Origin: Miscanthus floridulus
Lineage: Eukaryota > Streptophyta > Magnoliopsida > Poales > Poaceae
Direction of reading: 5' to 3'
DNA length: 64,000 nucleotides
NCBI RefSeq assembly: GCF_019320115.1
Contig: NC_089582.1
Span: forward strand, 117,698,657 to 117,762,656
Shown: positions 1 to 12,388 of the stretch, one piece after another
Numbering within the stretch: position 1 is the first letter of the stretch
How the letters are laid out: the number at the start of each line of letters is the position of its first letter
Notes under the pieces: generated by a model
Databases searched by the model: none
Told to the model about the DNA's origin: nothing
The model's input: only the letters and a program-made list of their open reading frames with translations
Program-made: the position numbers and the translations under genes

Positions 1-640
1 TATGTATGCTAGCTTTTCATTTCATCATTCAATCCTATAACTAGTACATACCACGCAAGCATAAATATTGAAATTTAAAACTTGTGCCATGCAAGCAAAC
101 ATATGAAATGCACATTCAAATGCATCCACCAAGTTTATGAGCTTGCTCCCCCTGCTTGTGTGCTCAAAATTTTAATTGATCTCTTACTTTATCATATCTC
201 TCCCCCTATGTCAATTTCTCAATTTCTCCCCCTTTGTTATCTTTTCACTATCTTTGTATACTATTTCTCCCCCTTTGTCATCAATGACCACAAAGGTTTA
301 ATTTTGAATAGGTTGAGATTATCAATGTCAATCAATAGGGTGAGGATCATTTTCTTAAATTTGGTTCAATCTAGAACATTTGCTAAACATATTTAACTCG
401 GTTTGATTCAAGGACAAGCTTCTTCATACCTCCAAATAAGGGTTATCTTGTACCATGTTGAGTTAAACACTTAGAGCTCATTTTTTAGATCAAACACTAG
501 GTTTACAAGCCCATAAATATGTCATATGCTACCACTAGATCAAGTCAAGCATAGAAGCAATAGTGGTACCATATAATCATCAAATTCATTTGATTTTCAT
601 GAATGAGCCTATTTAATGTGAAAAATGACTAGATGCACTA
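1..640 (-). other. Copia 3' non-coding region before the 3' LTR
   Basis: There is no coding potential. On the minus strand, several short purine tracts of the form AAGGGGGAGA recur (about 150, 200, 225 and 265), separated by AT-rich DNA. Such repeats sit between RNase H and the 3' LTR in Opie/Ji-type elements; the polypurine tract proper is probably just off the left edge. Confidence 0.6.
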
Positions 641-699
641 AATATGTCCTTAGCAAAGGATATATGCATGCCAATCAATTTTTACCTTGGATTACTTGA

Positions 700-2130
700 A
701 GGAGAGGCATGTCATATAAGTGGGGGGGTGCATCAACACATATTTAAGAAATCCAATATGTTCAACTCATTCCTTAGCTTGCAAAACCTTTTCTCTTCTA
801 ATGGCTTGGTGAATATATTGGCAAGTTGATCTTCGGTGCCTACACTCTCAATGCAAATATTCTATTTTTGTTGGTGATCTCTTATGAAATGGTGGCGGAC
901 ATCAATGTGCTTTGTTCTTGCATATTGAACCGGATTGTTGGTTAACTTGATTGCACTCTCATTGTCACATAGCAATGGCACTCTCTTGAACTTGATTCCA
1001 AAGTCACTCAAAGTGGCCTTCATCTAAAGTATTTGTGCACAACAACTACCAGCAGATATGTATTCAGCTTCGGTGGTTGATAATGCAATACTATTTTGCT
1101 TCGTTGATGATCATAAAACTAGTGATGTTTCCAACAATTGACATGTGCCTGAGGTGCTCTTCCTTTCAACCTTGCATCTCACATAATCTAAGTCAGAGTA
1201 GTCAACTAGCTCAAATTTTACTCCTTTGGGATACCACAAACTAGCATTCTGTATATGCTTCAAGCACCTCAATATTATCTTTATAGCCTTCAAATGACTT
1301 TCTCTTGGTGAGGCTTGAAATCTTGCACACATGCATACACTAAACATGACATTCGACCTTGATGTGGTCACATAGAGTAGGCTTCCAATCATAGACCGAT
1401 ATAATTTTTGATCCACCATATTGCCACTTGCATCACTATCCAAGTTGACATTTGTTCCTATTGGTGTACTAATGGCTTTGCTATCACTCATGTCGAACTT
1501 CTTGAGCATGTCTTTAATGTACTTGCCTTGACTCATGAATATACCATTCTTCAATTGCTTGATTTGAAGACCAAGGAAGTAACTTAACTCTCTAATCATG
1601 GACATTTCAAACTCATTAGCCATCATCTTTCCAAATTCTTCACAAAAGTCTTGATTGGTTGATCCAAATATGATGTCATCAACATAGATTTGCAACACAA
1701 ATAAGTCTTTGCCAATCTTCTTGATGAAAAGAGTGGTGTCAACCTTACCCATCATGAACCCTTTAGAGAGTAGGAAGTCCCTTAATCTCTCATACCATGC
1801 TCTAGGTGCTTGCTTTAAGCCATACAATGCCTTCTTCAACTTGTACACATGGTTGGGCTTCTTGTCATCTTCAAAACTAGAAGGTTGCTCAACATATACT
1901 TCTTCATTGATGTAACCATTGAGAAATGCACTCTTGACATCCATTTGATAGAACTTGATGTTGTGGGCATAAGCATAGGCTAATAAGATTCTAATTGCTT
2001 CTAATCTAGCAACCGGGGCATATGTTTCTTCAAAGTCAAGACCTTCAACTTGTGTATATACTTGTGCTACTAATCTTGCTTTGTTCCTTACTACTATCCC
2101 ATCTTGATCTTACTTGTTTCTAAAGACCCA
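700..2130 (-). pseudogene. Copia pol: reverse transcriptase and RNase H part
   Basis: The open stretch 1944-1111 begins with [10 protein letters not shown] and contains the RT signature YVDD (about 1675-1686), [13 protein letters not shown] and the copia motif [16 protein letters not shown]. Upstream to about 2130 the RT start is readable ([28 protein letters not shown]) but is interrupted by stops. Downstream to about 700 the RNase H domain continues in pieces and ends with the typical copia tail LANIFTKPLEEKRF. The polymerase aspartates are retained. The breaks are point mutations, not large deletions. Confidence 0.9.
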
Positions 2131-2224
2131 TTTGGTTTCAATCACATTGTGTCCCTTTAGTCTCTACTAATTCCCAAACTTGATTTCTTATGAAGTTATT
2201 CAATTCTTGATGCATAGCATTCAT

Positions 2225-3895
2225 CTAATCAATATCATTCAATGCTTCATCTATCTTCTTTGGTTCAATAGATGACACAAATGACAAATGCTCACAAAAT
2301 GAAGTCAATCTTGATCTAGTTTGCGCACCTCTTGAAATATCACCAATGATAGTGTCCAATAGATAATCCCTTGCAATATTGATTGGTTGGAGTATTGGAA
2401 TTTGATTGCTTGCACTTGCTTGATTGTTGGATTGAGATGATGTGCTAGCCACTTGTTTTTGCTCATTGTCATGAGATCCATTTGTACTAGCTTGAATTGT
2501 ATCATCTTGCAAATTTGTGTTAGAGAGCACTTGCACTTGATCATCTTCATCATCATTCATTTGCCTAGAACTTAATTCACCAACATCCATATTCTTCATG
2601 GCTTTTGAAAGTTGAATGCCTCTAACATCTTCAAAGTTCTTATTCTTATCTTGGGAACCCTTGGTTTCATCAAATTCAACATCATGAACTTTCTCAAGAG
2701 TACCACTATCCAAATTCCAAACTCTATATGCTTTGCTAGTAGTTGAGTATCTAAGTAGGAATCCTTCATTACATTTCTTATCAAACTTGCTCAATCTAGT
2801 GCCTTTCTTCAAGATATAGCATTTGCAACCAAAGACATGAAAATATGCAATGTTGGGCTTTCTACCATTCAGGAGCTCATAAGGTATCTTTTCTTTCAAT
2901 GGGTGACAATAGAGGTGGTTGCTACAATAGCAAGCTGTGTTGATAGCTTTGGCCTAAAAAGATTAACTCACATTGTACTCACTAAGCATAGACCTTACCA
3001 TATCAATGAGTGTTCTATTCTTCCTCTCAACAAGGCCATTTGATTGTAGAGTATACTTGGCTGAGAATTGATGTCTAATTCTAAATTCATCACACAATTC
3101 ATCAATTCTAGTGTTCTTGAACTCACTACTATTGTCACTTTTAACTCTCTTGATGGTTGTTTTAAACTTATTGTGAATGCCCTTAACAAATGATTTAAAT
3201 GTTACAAATATATCACTTTTGTCTACTAGAAAGAATACCTAAGTATATCTAGTATAATCATCCACTATCATAAAGCCATATTTGTTACCACCAATGCTAG
3301 TGTATTGAGTTGGCCCAAACAAGTCCATGTGTAATAACTCAAATGCTTTACTAGTGCTCATCATGCTTTTCTTAGTATGGGTATTTCCAACTTATTTTCT
3401 GGCTTGACAAGAGCTACAAAGCGTATATTTCTCAAACACTATATCTTTCAAGTCTTTAACCAAGTCATGCTTGACCAATCTATTCATTTGTTTCATTCCA
3501 ATATGACCAAGCCTTCTATACCATAACCAACCCATGCTAGACTTAGTGAACAAACATGTAGATAATTGAGCTTCACTAGCATTGAAATCAACCAAGTATA
3601 GATTCTCATATCTAAAGCCCTTGAAGATCAAGTTAGAGCCATCTACACTTATGATCTCTACATCATCTACCCCAAATATGCATTTGAATCTAAGATCACA
3701 CAATTGAGCCACAGATAGCAAATTAAAGTTCAAGCTCTCTACTAGCAACACATTGGATATGCTTATGTCATTGGATATTGCAATCTTACCAAGCTCTTTG
3801 ACCTTGCCTTTGCTATTGTCACCAAATGTGATACTATCATAACAATCATTGCCATTGGTATTGATTGAGTTGAACATTCTTGTATCACCGGTCAT
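2225..3895 (-). pseudogene. Copia pol: GAG-pre-integrase and integrase
   Basis: 3895-3392 encodes the GAG-pre-integrase zinc region (WYRRLGHIGMKQMNRLVK, then CSSCQARK). About 3390-2900 encodes the integrase core in fragments: HMDLFGPTQYTS, IVDDYTRYTW, VKSDNSSEF and NGLVERKNRTLIDMVRSML, which supply the D,D,E residues. 2899-2225 holds the C-terminal part, starting with PLKEKIPYELLNGRKPNIAYFHVFGCKCYI read across the start. Several stops separate the pieces, so no full polyprotein can be made. Confidence 0.88.
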
Positions 3896-3955
3896 GTGTT
3901 GAGTGCACCCAATATCAAGAACCCAATGCCTTCCTCTAGCTTTGTAATTGACCTA
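3896..3955 (-). pseudogene. Copia aspartic protease active-site segment
   Basis: Read in frame with the integrase ORF, this segment gives HWVLDIGCTQHMTG. The family consensus at the catalytic loop is DSG; here it is DIG, a single-base change (AGT to ATT). A TAG stop lies just upstream at about 3953-3955. Both changes fit a dead copy. The protease normally cuts the Gag-Pol polyprotein. Confidence 0.75.
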
Positions 3956-4136
3956 TAAAAGAAGATCAATTCTTTTTAGGTACTCAAACTTGCTTGGGTC
4001 CTTGAAGGTTAGTGACCAAGCTCTTTGGCACCCAAATGGCTTTGAGCCCATCCATGGTATATCAATGAACTTAGCTTTCACACCATTTGTACCCTTAGTA
4101 AGCACATAGAAAGAATTAATCTTAATTGAGAATACA

Positions 4137-6011
4137 TTAGCATTTATGCTCTTTATGACCAACTTGCTTGCAACTAGTGCATAACTGACCATTGTTCTTC
4201 ACAAAACTAGTCTTGTGAGGAGCAAAGGCCACCTTGCCTTTCTTGGGGGTATAGCCCAATCCCTTTTTATAGAGAGAGGCTCTTTGGCTACCCAAGCACA
4301 TGAGCAAGCAGTCCTCACCGCTATAGACCTTAGCTAAGGTGTGAGTGAGCTCATTGACCTCCTTCTTGAGGGTCTCATTCTCAACCATTAGTGAGGCATC
4401 ATATGTGAAACCATCACTACTAGATGAGGTGGAAGTGGAAGTGCTACAAGAAGGGTTAGTGGGAGCAACAATGATAAGCTTATAGAATGATTCATCAATT
4501 AAGTCACAAGTTAAACCTACATTACATGTCTCAACATGCTTCTTCTTATTTTGCTTATCAAGCAAAGAGGAATGAGCTTTTTCAAGCTTCTTGTGAGCCT
4601 TGCCAAGCTTCTCATGGGCTTCCTCTAGCCTCTCATGAGATGCATTGAGCTCATCAAAGACTTGCTTAAGGACTTTTAGTTCCGTACACAAGCTTTTGCA
4701 TTCCCTTCTCTTAATATCAAAATGTGCTTTAGCATCATCTAGCATGTCAAGTAGTTCATCCTCAGTTGGTTCATCATCATCACTATCACTTTCATTTTCA
4801 CTTTTATTTTCATTATCATGGTCCTCATCACTTCCATCATTACAAGTTTGTACCTTAGTGGCCTTAGCCATGAAGCATGATGGAGTGTCGAAGAGAGAAA
4901 GCTTCTCATTGATAGCAATGCTTGCAAGTGCCTTCTTCTTGGTGGTCTTGTCATCATCACTATCATCATCATCACTTAAGGAGGCATCACTATCCCAAGT
5001 GACCACATATGAACCACCCTTTTTCTTCTTCTTGAAGATTATCTTGTCCTTCTTCTCTTTCTTTTCCTTCTTGTCCTTCTTGTTCTTCTTGTTGTTATCA
5101 TCATTATCTCTATTGTATGGGCATTGAGCAACAAGATGATCTTTGCTTCTACAATTGAAGCACCTTCTTGACTCTTCTTTGTTCTTGGATGAAGACTTCT
5201 TTCTTCTAGCATGGTAGCCCTTCTTCATCATGAACTTGTCAAATCTCTTGACAAAGAGAGCCATCTTCTCATCATCCATCTCATCAAAGCTCAAGTCTTT
5301 ATCTTCACTTGATGTATCTTGCTTTGCCTTGCCCTTGTATGATGTGGCCTTGAATGCCACACTCTTCTTCTCATCCTTCTCATCTTTCTTCTCCTTCTTT
5401 TCTTCCTTCTCATCATCATCTCTATATGTATCATCGGTCATTATATCTCCTAACACTTGGTTTGGTGTCATGGTGTCCAAACCACTCCTCACTAGAATAG
5501 TGACCAATGTGCCAAATCTTGAGGGTAAGCATCTCAAGAACTTATGGGAGAAGTCCTTGTCCTCCACCTTCTCACCCAAGTGCTTTGAGATCATTGACAA
5601 GCACTTGTAACCTATGGAACATCTTCGGCACACTCTCATCCTCCTTATCTTGAAACTAGCAAACTTCTCCTTGAGGATATATGCCTTGGCACCCTTCATA
5701 GCTTGAGTGCCCTTAAATGATTTCTCCAACTTCTTCCATGCTTCCTGAGCCATCTCAATGTTCTTGATTTGCTCAAATGTTCTCTCATCAATAGCATCAT
5801 GAATGGCACTAAGAGCAATGTCATTGTTTTGGAGAAGCACTTCTTCGGCGATGGTGAGGTTCTCCTAATCTTCTATCTTAATCTTGGTCTCCACCACTTT
5901 CCAAACCTTCCTATTGATTGACTTGATATATGTTGTCATCTTAGCCTTCCAATAGGGATAGTTTGAGCTATCAAATTAGGGTGGCTTCTTGGTGTTGTTG
6001 ATTTGAGCCAT
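4137..6011 (-). pseudogene. Copia gag (nucleocapsid) ORF, interrupted
   Basis: Gag starts at the ATG at 6011 (MAQINNT...), soon after the primer binding site. At least two stops lie between 6011 and 5840 (PP*FDSSNYPYW and near 5868). From 5840 the frame stays open for 567 codons. It contains the Retrotran_gag_2/UBN2 region (AWKKLEKSFKGT) and a CCHC zinc knuckle CFNCRSKDHLVAQC. These are followed by Lys-rich and Asp/Glu-rich low-complexity stretches, a coiled-coil stretch (LEEAHEKLGKAHKKLEKAH) and a C-terminal Cys/His cluster ending HKEHKC. The large size and charged coiled-coil tail are typical of SIRE-lineage gag. Opposite-strand serine/leucine-rich frames here are shadows of the low-complexity codons. 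Confidence 0.9.
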
Positions 6012-6054
6012 TTTGACACCGAATGTTGTTAAGCCTCAAATCATGGTGACCATG

Positions 6055-6066
6055 GCTCTGATACCA
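6055..6066 (-). other. Primer binding site (initiator tRNA-Met)
   Basis: The minus-strand sequence TGGTATCAGAGC is the canonical plant copia primer binding site, complementary to the 3' end of initiator methionine tRNA. It lies 2 bp inside the LTR end and sets the orientation of the element. Confidence 0.95.
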
Positions 6067-6068
6067 CT

Positions 6069-7951
6069 TGAAAGGTCCTAATGGCTAGAAGGGGGGTGAA
6101 CAGCCTATTAAAAATTTCTACAACAACACTAAGATAAATGATTAGCCAATAAGATGGTGAAGCAAATTTTGTGCTAGCACTATACTTGGTGTTGCAAGCC
6201 ACCTACCCAATTCTATTTTCTATGATCTCTAGTATTTTACAACAAGGCTATGTCTCGAATTTACACCTAGTGATCAATCTAGCAAAAGTGATACAATTAA
6301 GTACTACACTATCTAGTCTTGACTACCACAAGCTCTATACAAATGAATATATAATGAAATACAAGAGAGTTGTAGAGAGGTATACCGCCATGGCAAGTGA
6401 TCAATCAATGAATACCAATGAATACCAAGGAGACAATCAAGGCACAATGATTTTTCCTCTGAGGTTCACTTGCTTGCCAGTAAGCTAGTCTCCGTTGTGG
6501 CGATACACTCACTTGGAGGTTCATGTGCTAATTGGCATCACATGTCAAACCTTCAATAGGGTGCCATACAACCAACACAAGATAAGGATTACACAAGCCA
6601 CGAGCAATTTATTAGAGTACCTTTTGGCTCTCCATCGGGGAAAGGTTAAGAACCCCTCACAATCACCACGATCGGAGTTGGAGACAATCACCAACCTTCG
6701 CTCGATGATCCTCGCTGCTCCAAGCTATCTAGGTGGTAGCAACCACCAAGAGTAACAAGCCAAACCCATAGGGAAACATGAATATCAAGTGCCTCTAGAT
6801 GCAAACACTCAAGCAATGCACTTGGATTCTCTCTCAATCTCATAAAGATGATGAATCAATGATGGAGATGAGTGGGAGGGCTTTGGCTAAGCTCACAAGG
6901 TTGCTATGTCAATGCAAATGGCTAAGAATATAAGCTTGAGTCGGCCATGGGGCTTAAATAGAGAGCCCCCATGAATAGAGCAGTTGGCTCCTCTGTCCAG
7001 CGAAACACGGACTGACCGGATGCACCAGTTAGGTTGACCGGACGCAAGACCCCAGCGTTTGGTCACTCGATGCTCGCCATGTGTCATTAGCCTCAAATGT
7101 TGAGCGCCCGATCTTAACAGCTAGTTTGCTTTTGCGACATGAACAAGTTGTGACCGGATGCACTGCTTAAAGTGACCGGACGCTCCATCATGGGAGTCCG
7201 GTCATTTCCAGTAAGGTTCCATTGAGGCAAAATCATGACCGGATGCATCCGATCATAGGTGACCAGACGCAGCTCAGGGTATGGTCCTCACTGGCTAGTT
7301 CTGATGCTTGCAGCAGCGTACGTCATAGCCTCACTAGACACACCCCTAGTGCGTCCGGTCCTATTTCTTCTTAGCGTTCAGTCAAAGGACCGAGGGTGGT
7401 CTTCACTGCGCACCACTAACTAGACGCAGGGTCAGAGTCCGGTCATTGCCCAAGGTAGAGTATTGTCAATATTAAATAGCTCCTTTTGACCCTAAACTTC
7501 ACCACACTTGATCAAATGTGCCAACCACCAAGTGTAACACTTCATGCATGTATGATAGCATATTTTCACAAAACATTTTCAAAGGTGTTAACACTCACTA
7601 GATCCTAAATGCATATATAATGAGTTAGAGCATCTAGTGGCACTTTTATAACCGCATTTCGATCTGAGTTTCACCCCTCTTAATAGTACAGCTATTGATC
7701 CTAAATATGACCACACTTGCTAAGTGTCTCGATTACTAAACCAAAAAGCTCCTATCAATTTTACCTTTGCCTTGAGCTTTTTGTTTTTCTCTTTCTTCTT
7801 TTCCAAGTTCTAGCACTTGATCATCACCATCATCATGATCTTCACTGTTGCTTCATCACTTGGATAGTGCTACATATCTCATAATTACTTTGATAAACTA
7901 GGTTAGCACTTAGGGTTTTATCAATTCACCAAAACCAAACTAGAGCTTTTA
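6069..7951 (-). repeat. 5' LTR of the copia element
   Basis: The LTR runs from TGAAAGGTCC on the plus strand (LTR 3' end CCTTTCA on the minus strand) to about 7951. There the minus strand starts TAAAAGCTCTAGTTTGG, where family members start TGAAAGCTCTAG; this suggests a G-to-A change in the terminal TG. The length of ~1.88 kb fits SIRE elements. Between about 7010 and 7450 the short motif GACCGGA(T/C)GC and variants of GTCCGGTCA recur many times in both orientations. The immediate right flank is gtcgt (7952-7956); its partner is outside the window. Confidence 0.85.
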
Positions 7952-7956
7952 GTCGT

Positions 7957-9960
7957 GTTGGGCCAGTTTGGTTCATCTTTTTAGTAAAGAATTAGAAATT
8001 GTTTTATATTTGTATTTAAGAACCAATTTTGTGTAATTAATCTAAAATCATGTAGATGTCCAAAAATTATGAAACAAATTTTGTTAGGTTTCTAAAATTG
8101 TGATCTATCACTAGTATATTTTGTTCACATAGTTTTATAATATTTTTAGGAGTTATATAATTAATTTAAGATGCTTAATATTGTAAGATATAAACTTAAA
8201 GGAATTTTTATGATAAATTGGTGATAGTGTTGGCTCTGAAACTTTCACAATAAATTCCTAATATTATTAGGTGCTCACTGTAATTTTTGTAGCTCCATAA
8301 TAATTAGTTTGCTAGGGTAGCTAAATGAGCTCTAGTTCGAAAATATATATTTAATCAATAAAATGCCGAAACACCTTGAGAGTTTAGGACTAAAACACTT
8401 GTTGGGAAACAAAGCCTTACTTGACAATATGGAACGTAGCCTAGTACGTTAGTCGTTAGAGCTAGCTCATAGCTTGAGAGGTGTAATCATATTTTAAGAG
8501 TTGCGGTTATTGTTGATTAATTACGTCTCTGCGTTGCAACCACGTATGTCATAAAAGGAACAATGATGGATCATGGAAATGATCGGAGTAGCAGAAAAGA
8601 TGGTTCCTTGATAATCGTGTCACCAATGGAATGCTAATTCTTGGTTATATCTTGCCCAAGCAAGCCTCGGTGCATAACCCCTATTATTCTGCACTTTATC
8701 TTATGCTTGTGTATTAAGTTTTAAGGAGTTGAATGAAAACCACTTGCATATATATATATCCTTATCCTATGAGTCATACTAATATGTTAGGATCATGTAG
8801 ATTGCTATGCTATAGGATCCGGTAGAAGTCGAGTGATTACCTGTCACTCGCGAGAGATAGGAAAGATATTATAGTTGTTATTATATTACTGTCACATGGA
8901 ATATATATGAATGATAATTGGAGACCAGACAGAATGGTACTTTGGATCTGGACTTGGTTAGGCATTCGAGCGAGGTTTGAATTACACTTGTTCTGCCTAT
9001 GTCGATTGAGAACTGTCCGTTGTTGTGGATGGTGGTTAGGTCACAGATTTATTATCCTGAGCATATACTTGCTTATGGGAGTGGGAAGGCTCATTATGCT
9101 CTTGTCATGGGTTCTAACTCTTTCTGGGCTGACTGGTTGGGGGCAGGGAAAGGCGAAGGTCTAAGCACCATATTGAGACCGGGTCTCAAGTGTGGGGGCT
9201 TGGAGTCCAAGTTTGGATGGGGACTTGGACCTCGTGACAGGAGTGGAATGGGTTAGTCTTGCTTGTGCCTGGAGCACAAGCGGGGCGTGTGTTTCAGGAT
9301 ACCTAGCTGGGATACATTGATTCGCGAATCGCTGTTTCTGTGAGACGGTACGACTTGGCTATGGTCTAGCACCGTAGTAAGAACTAGAACTTGAAAGGCG
9401 ATAAAATGGTTCTGATTGCTTACCACCTACTTGAAAGTAGCATAGGTGCTTACATAGAATGGTTAGTTAATGAACTAATGATGACCGCTAATAAAATTGA
9501 ATATAAAGACGCACGTTTAGTAATGCTTCCATAGATGCAATAACCCACAAGCCAGATAGCCTTGCATATCTTTAGGGTCTTTTATTTTCCTCCTGTCAGG
9601 TAAGTCTTGTTGAGTACAATCGAGTACTCAGGGTTTTATTCCCCTGTTGTAGGTGATCGGAGGATACTTAGAGCTGACTCTTATGTGTGGAAACCTCCTG
9701 GTGGGCTTAGAGAGGATTCCTTTCACGCTACGACCGTAGTGTTTATTTATAACCTTCACGAAAGATTTTAATAATAAAAGATATAAAATCTGCTAGCATC
9801 TCTTGTATAAAAATATCCACTATGATAATGCTCCACCATATCATTAAATTAATCATGTTTCCTCTATAACTCTGATAACATTGTTATATTTCGCTGTTAT
9901 AATAAATTAAGGTAATATTCTGGTACTGTAATAAAGTGATGTAAGAAATGACTTAAGAAT
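7957..9960. repeat. Decayed LTR-like DNA, probably gypsy-type
   Basis: No gene is seen. Parts resemble the LTR at 58168-59481. At 8818-8860 a CGGTAGAAGTC...TGATT.CCTGTCAC segment matches 58174-58205. At 9597-9650 the segment GTAAGTCTTGTTGAGTACA...TACTCAGGGTTT matches 59004-59040. Both blocks are in the same order and similar spacing, so this is a diverged relative of the same LTR family. Terminal bases and target duplication could not be fixed. The short ORFs at 8907-9256 are not supported as genes. Confidence 0.5.
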
Positions 9961-10134
9961 ATTGTAAGCTTTATTCTCTCATTTATGATCCTGATAGAAA
10001 AATATGAATTTTCAAGTTCTCCCTTGGGGTGTGCTCGATGGAACTATGTAGTTTAGTGTCTTCTCTTGGGTACTTAGTGTCAAATGGAAGATAAGTGCTC
10101 CTAGGAGGCATTAGATTAGGCGGTTCTACCGCAT

Positions 10135-12187
10135 GTGGCCAAGGTCAGGACCGATGTCATGAAGGAGCAGCTTGCGACATTCCGGTCACAACTCGAGGAA
10201 TTTGCTCGCAAGCATAAGGTGATTCACTCTGCTGTATTTAGTTGAATGTCAAAGGAGAAAGAAAGCCTAATGACAATTGTTATATGCCTAAAATTGCAAA
10301 TTATCTGTTGGTTTCTTGAATGATGATATAGATTCGGATTACCCCATCTTTTATGTAATTATAAGTGTAAGATCAATGCTATACCTCATGGCCTGCCTGG
10401 GATTGGGAGAATCCATGAGGTTTGTAAACTCTCTATTTTAAACTCATCTGCTAAATGAATGAGCAGCTCTCCTGCCAATATTCCTTCCAAAAAACATTAT
10501 TTATGCTTATATGTATTATTTGCCTCCTTAACTAGAAATGAAATGGTTGTACTTTAGAAAATATGTAGATGATGCAGCAACTGCTATTGTATTAAACATG
10601 GCCTTCTTAGATCTAATACCAATCAAGTGTTAATAGAAACTTAGTACATAACTGAAAAAATGAAGCAATCAAATATGATAACCTGTAGATTTCAAGTGAG
10701 AGTTTTCTAATAAGTCATGGAGTAACTTATATATAATATCAATTCTGTCAACAACCCTATTCTCACAAAAGAAGTCAATGGAAACAAAAACCTAAAGAAA
10801 TAGTATTTTCCTCTGACATGGCCTTATTAAGTCACCTCAAAGTTCAAATGGCAAAGTGCACTCAGATTCTCTCTGGTAATGTTACATGTTCATATATTCT
10901 GCTATTGCAGAGTGACATCCGTAAAAACCCGGTATTTAGATAGTAGTTTTATGAGATGTGTGCAAAAGTTGGAGTAGATCCATTAGCATCTAATAAAGGA
11001 GTCTAGGCAGAACTTCTAGGGATTGATGACTTCTACTATGAAGTTGGTTGGCATACTCACTTAAGCTTTCTTGAGCGTTCTTCTGGTCATGGAAGTAAAA
11101 TCTGGTATGCTTACCATTGATGCCTATTATGGCAGGAGTTCAGATAGTTGACATATGCATTGCAACCAGATCGCATAATGGTGGCCTGATTGATTTATTG
11201 GATCTCCGCAAACTGCTTGGTCAGAAGAGAAAGGCTACCCTTGAATCATTATATGAAGATGATTGTTTACGTGCTATAAGCAAGCTAAAAGTAAGACTAT
11301 GAAGCTTCAATGATCCATTTATGATTTATCTTGGAACTTTGGAATTGCATGTAGATTGTTTCTATGAGTTCGTACTTTAATTAACAGATGTTAGTTTAGT
11401 ACAAATGAATTTGATATACTCATTAAGATATGTATCTCATCTGATCCTTTGTGGATTCACTGGTCCTTGGTAGTGGTTTTGAAGTAATTTTTGTTGGGAG
11501 GAGGAAGCTTGTGCATTCAGTTCCTACCGAGTTAAATAAAGACCACAGTGGGATACTTGGGTTAGCTCAGGTTTATGCTTGTAATATTTGATGTGAGTAC
11601 ATTATAGAAGCAATGCCAATTATCATGTTGTCAAACAAAGGCCCATCTATAGCAGCTGTATATATTAGTAAACAAGAGTAGGTTTGAAGCTTTAAATTTT
11701 TTATTAGGTTCCTCTCTGCTTATAACATCATTGCTATGTAGGCTGAGGGCTATCATGGTAGAACAAGTCAAAAGGGAATTCTCATGGTCTACTGGGCATG
11801 CAATTGATGCCCTTGAAACCTTGCTGAAGGTAATACTGCTTCCTGAGTTTCCTTATGACAACAGCATCTTGTATGGATCTTTTATGTGCTAAAGGAAAAA
11901 GATATCAGTTATTGTTAATACATGTTTTGTGGTGATGAATCCATAGTCGATCTTTGCAATTTGTTGGAGTCATCCATGTAGATACATAATTGCATCCATG
12001 CATGCCTGTGGACATGGGCTTATGGAAATTATCTGATTTCAACCTTGCGGAAGTGTAACAACTCTTCCTGACTGGGCAGGAGGGGCTTGCTATGATCAAC
12101 GATGGGCATAGAGACGGCAAGCGAAGATATTGGTTCCCATGCGTCACTGTTGGCTCCAACACAGTAGCTGTTGAAGCCAAGTCATAA
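10135..12187 (+). pseudogene. SNF8: SNF8/VPS22 (ESCRT-II subunit) pseudogene
   Basis: SNF8/VPS22 is the EAP30 subunit of ESCRT-II, which sorts ubiquitinated membrane proteins into multivesicular endosomes through two winged-helix domains. Exons readable here: 10135-10218 (VAKVRTDVMKEQLATF), 10911-11046 (DIRKNP, EMCAKVGVDPLASNKG), 11136-11290 ([20 protein letters not shown]), 11463-11570 (GSGFEVI...VPTELNKDH), 11742-11829 (VEQVKREFSW...IDALETLLK) and 12080-12187 (GLAMINDGHRDGKRRYWFPC, ending EAKS-stop). Exon phases agree, and introns keep GT-AG except before 11463, where AG has become TG. Two adjacent stops replace the usual QQ, another stop replaces W in exon 2, exon 5 has a short deletion that shifts the frame, and the first exon is unrecognisable. 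The retained introns exclude a processed copy. This is a decayed duplicate; the family match is clear. Confidence 0.88.
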
Positions 12188-12388
12188 CCCCCAATATGTC
12201 AATTCCATAATGTCTCCATGTCTCCATGAGGTGGAACAACCAGTGGCACTGAAAAGTGCCTCTAGCACTTGCAATATTGTGTGTAAATGTTTGTATGTCC
12301 AATACATGTGTGTATGAATTCAGGTGTAACATCACACTTTGAATATGAAAGATTACATGATTTTTATTCAGAATTTAGGTTTATTTTT

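Larger units (their letters stand above)
1..7951 (-). mobile_element. Ty1/copia retrotransposon, SIRE (Opie/Ji-like) lineage, partial
   Basis: Minus-strand copia element reading right to left: 5' LTR, primer binding site, gag, protease, integrase, reverse transcriptase, RNase H, then 3' non-coding DNA to the window edge. The order protease-integrase-RT is diagnostic of copia. The long gag, ~1.9-kb LTR and purine-rich CAAAGGGGGAGA-type stretches after pol are typical of the SIRE/Maximus lineage (Opie, Ji, Ruda of maize). Gag and pol carry several in-frame stops, so this copy is not autonomous. The 3' LTR must lie left of base 1, so LTR age and target-site duplication cannot be judged here. Confidence 0.93.

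Noticed and set aside
4739..4975. Met-rich small minus-strand frame
   Set aside because: Out-of-frame reading of the acidic part of gag.
4645..5610. Long serine/leucine-rich plus-strand frames opposite gag
   Set aside because: They mirror the Lys/Asp/Glu-rich codons of gag on the minus strand; no domain, no start context.
8907..9256. Two overlapping 85-codon frames
   Set aside because: They lie in LTR-like DNA similar to 58168-59481; not conserved there.
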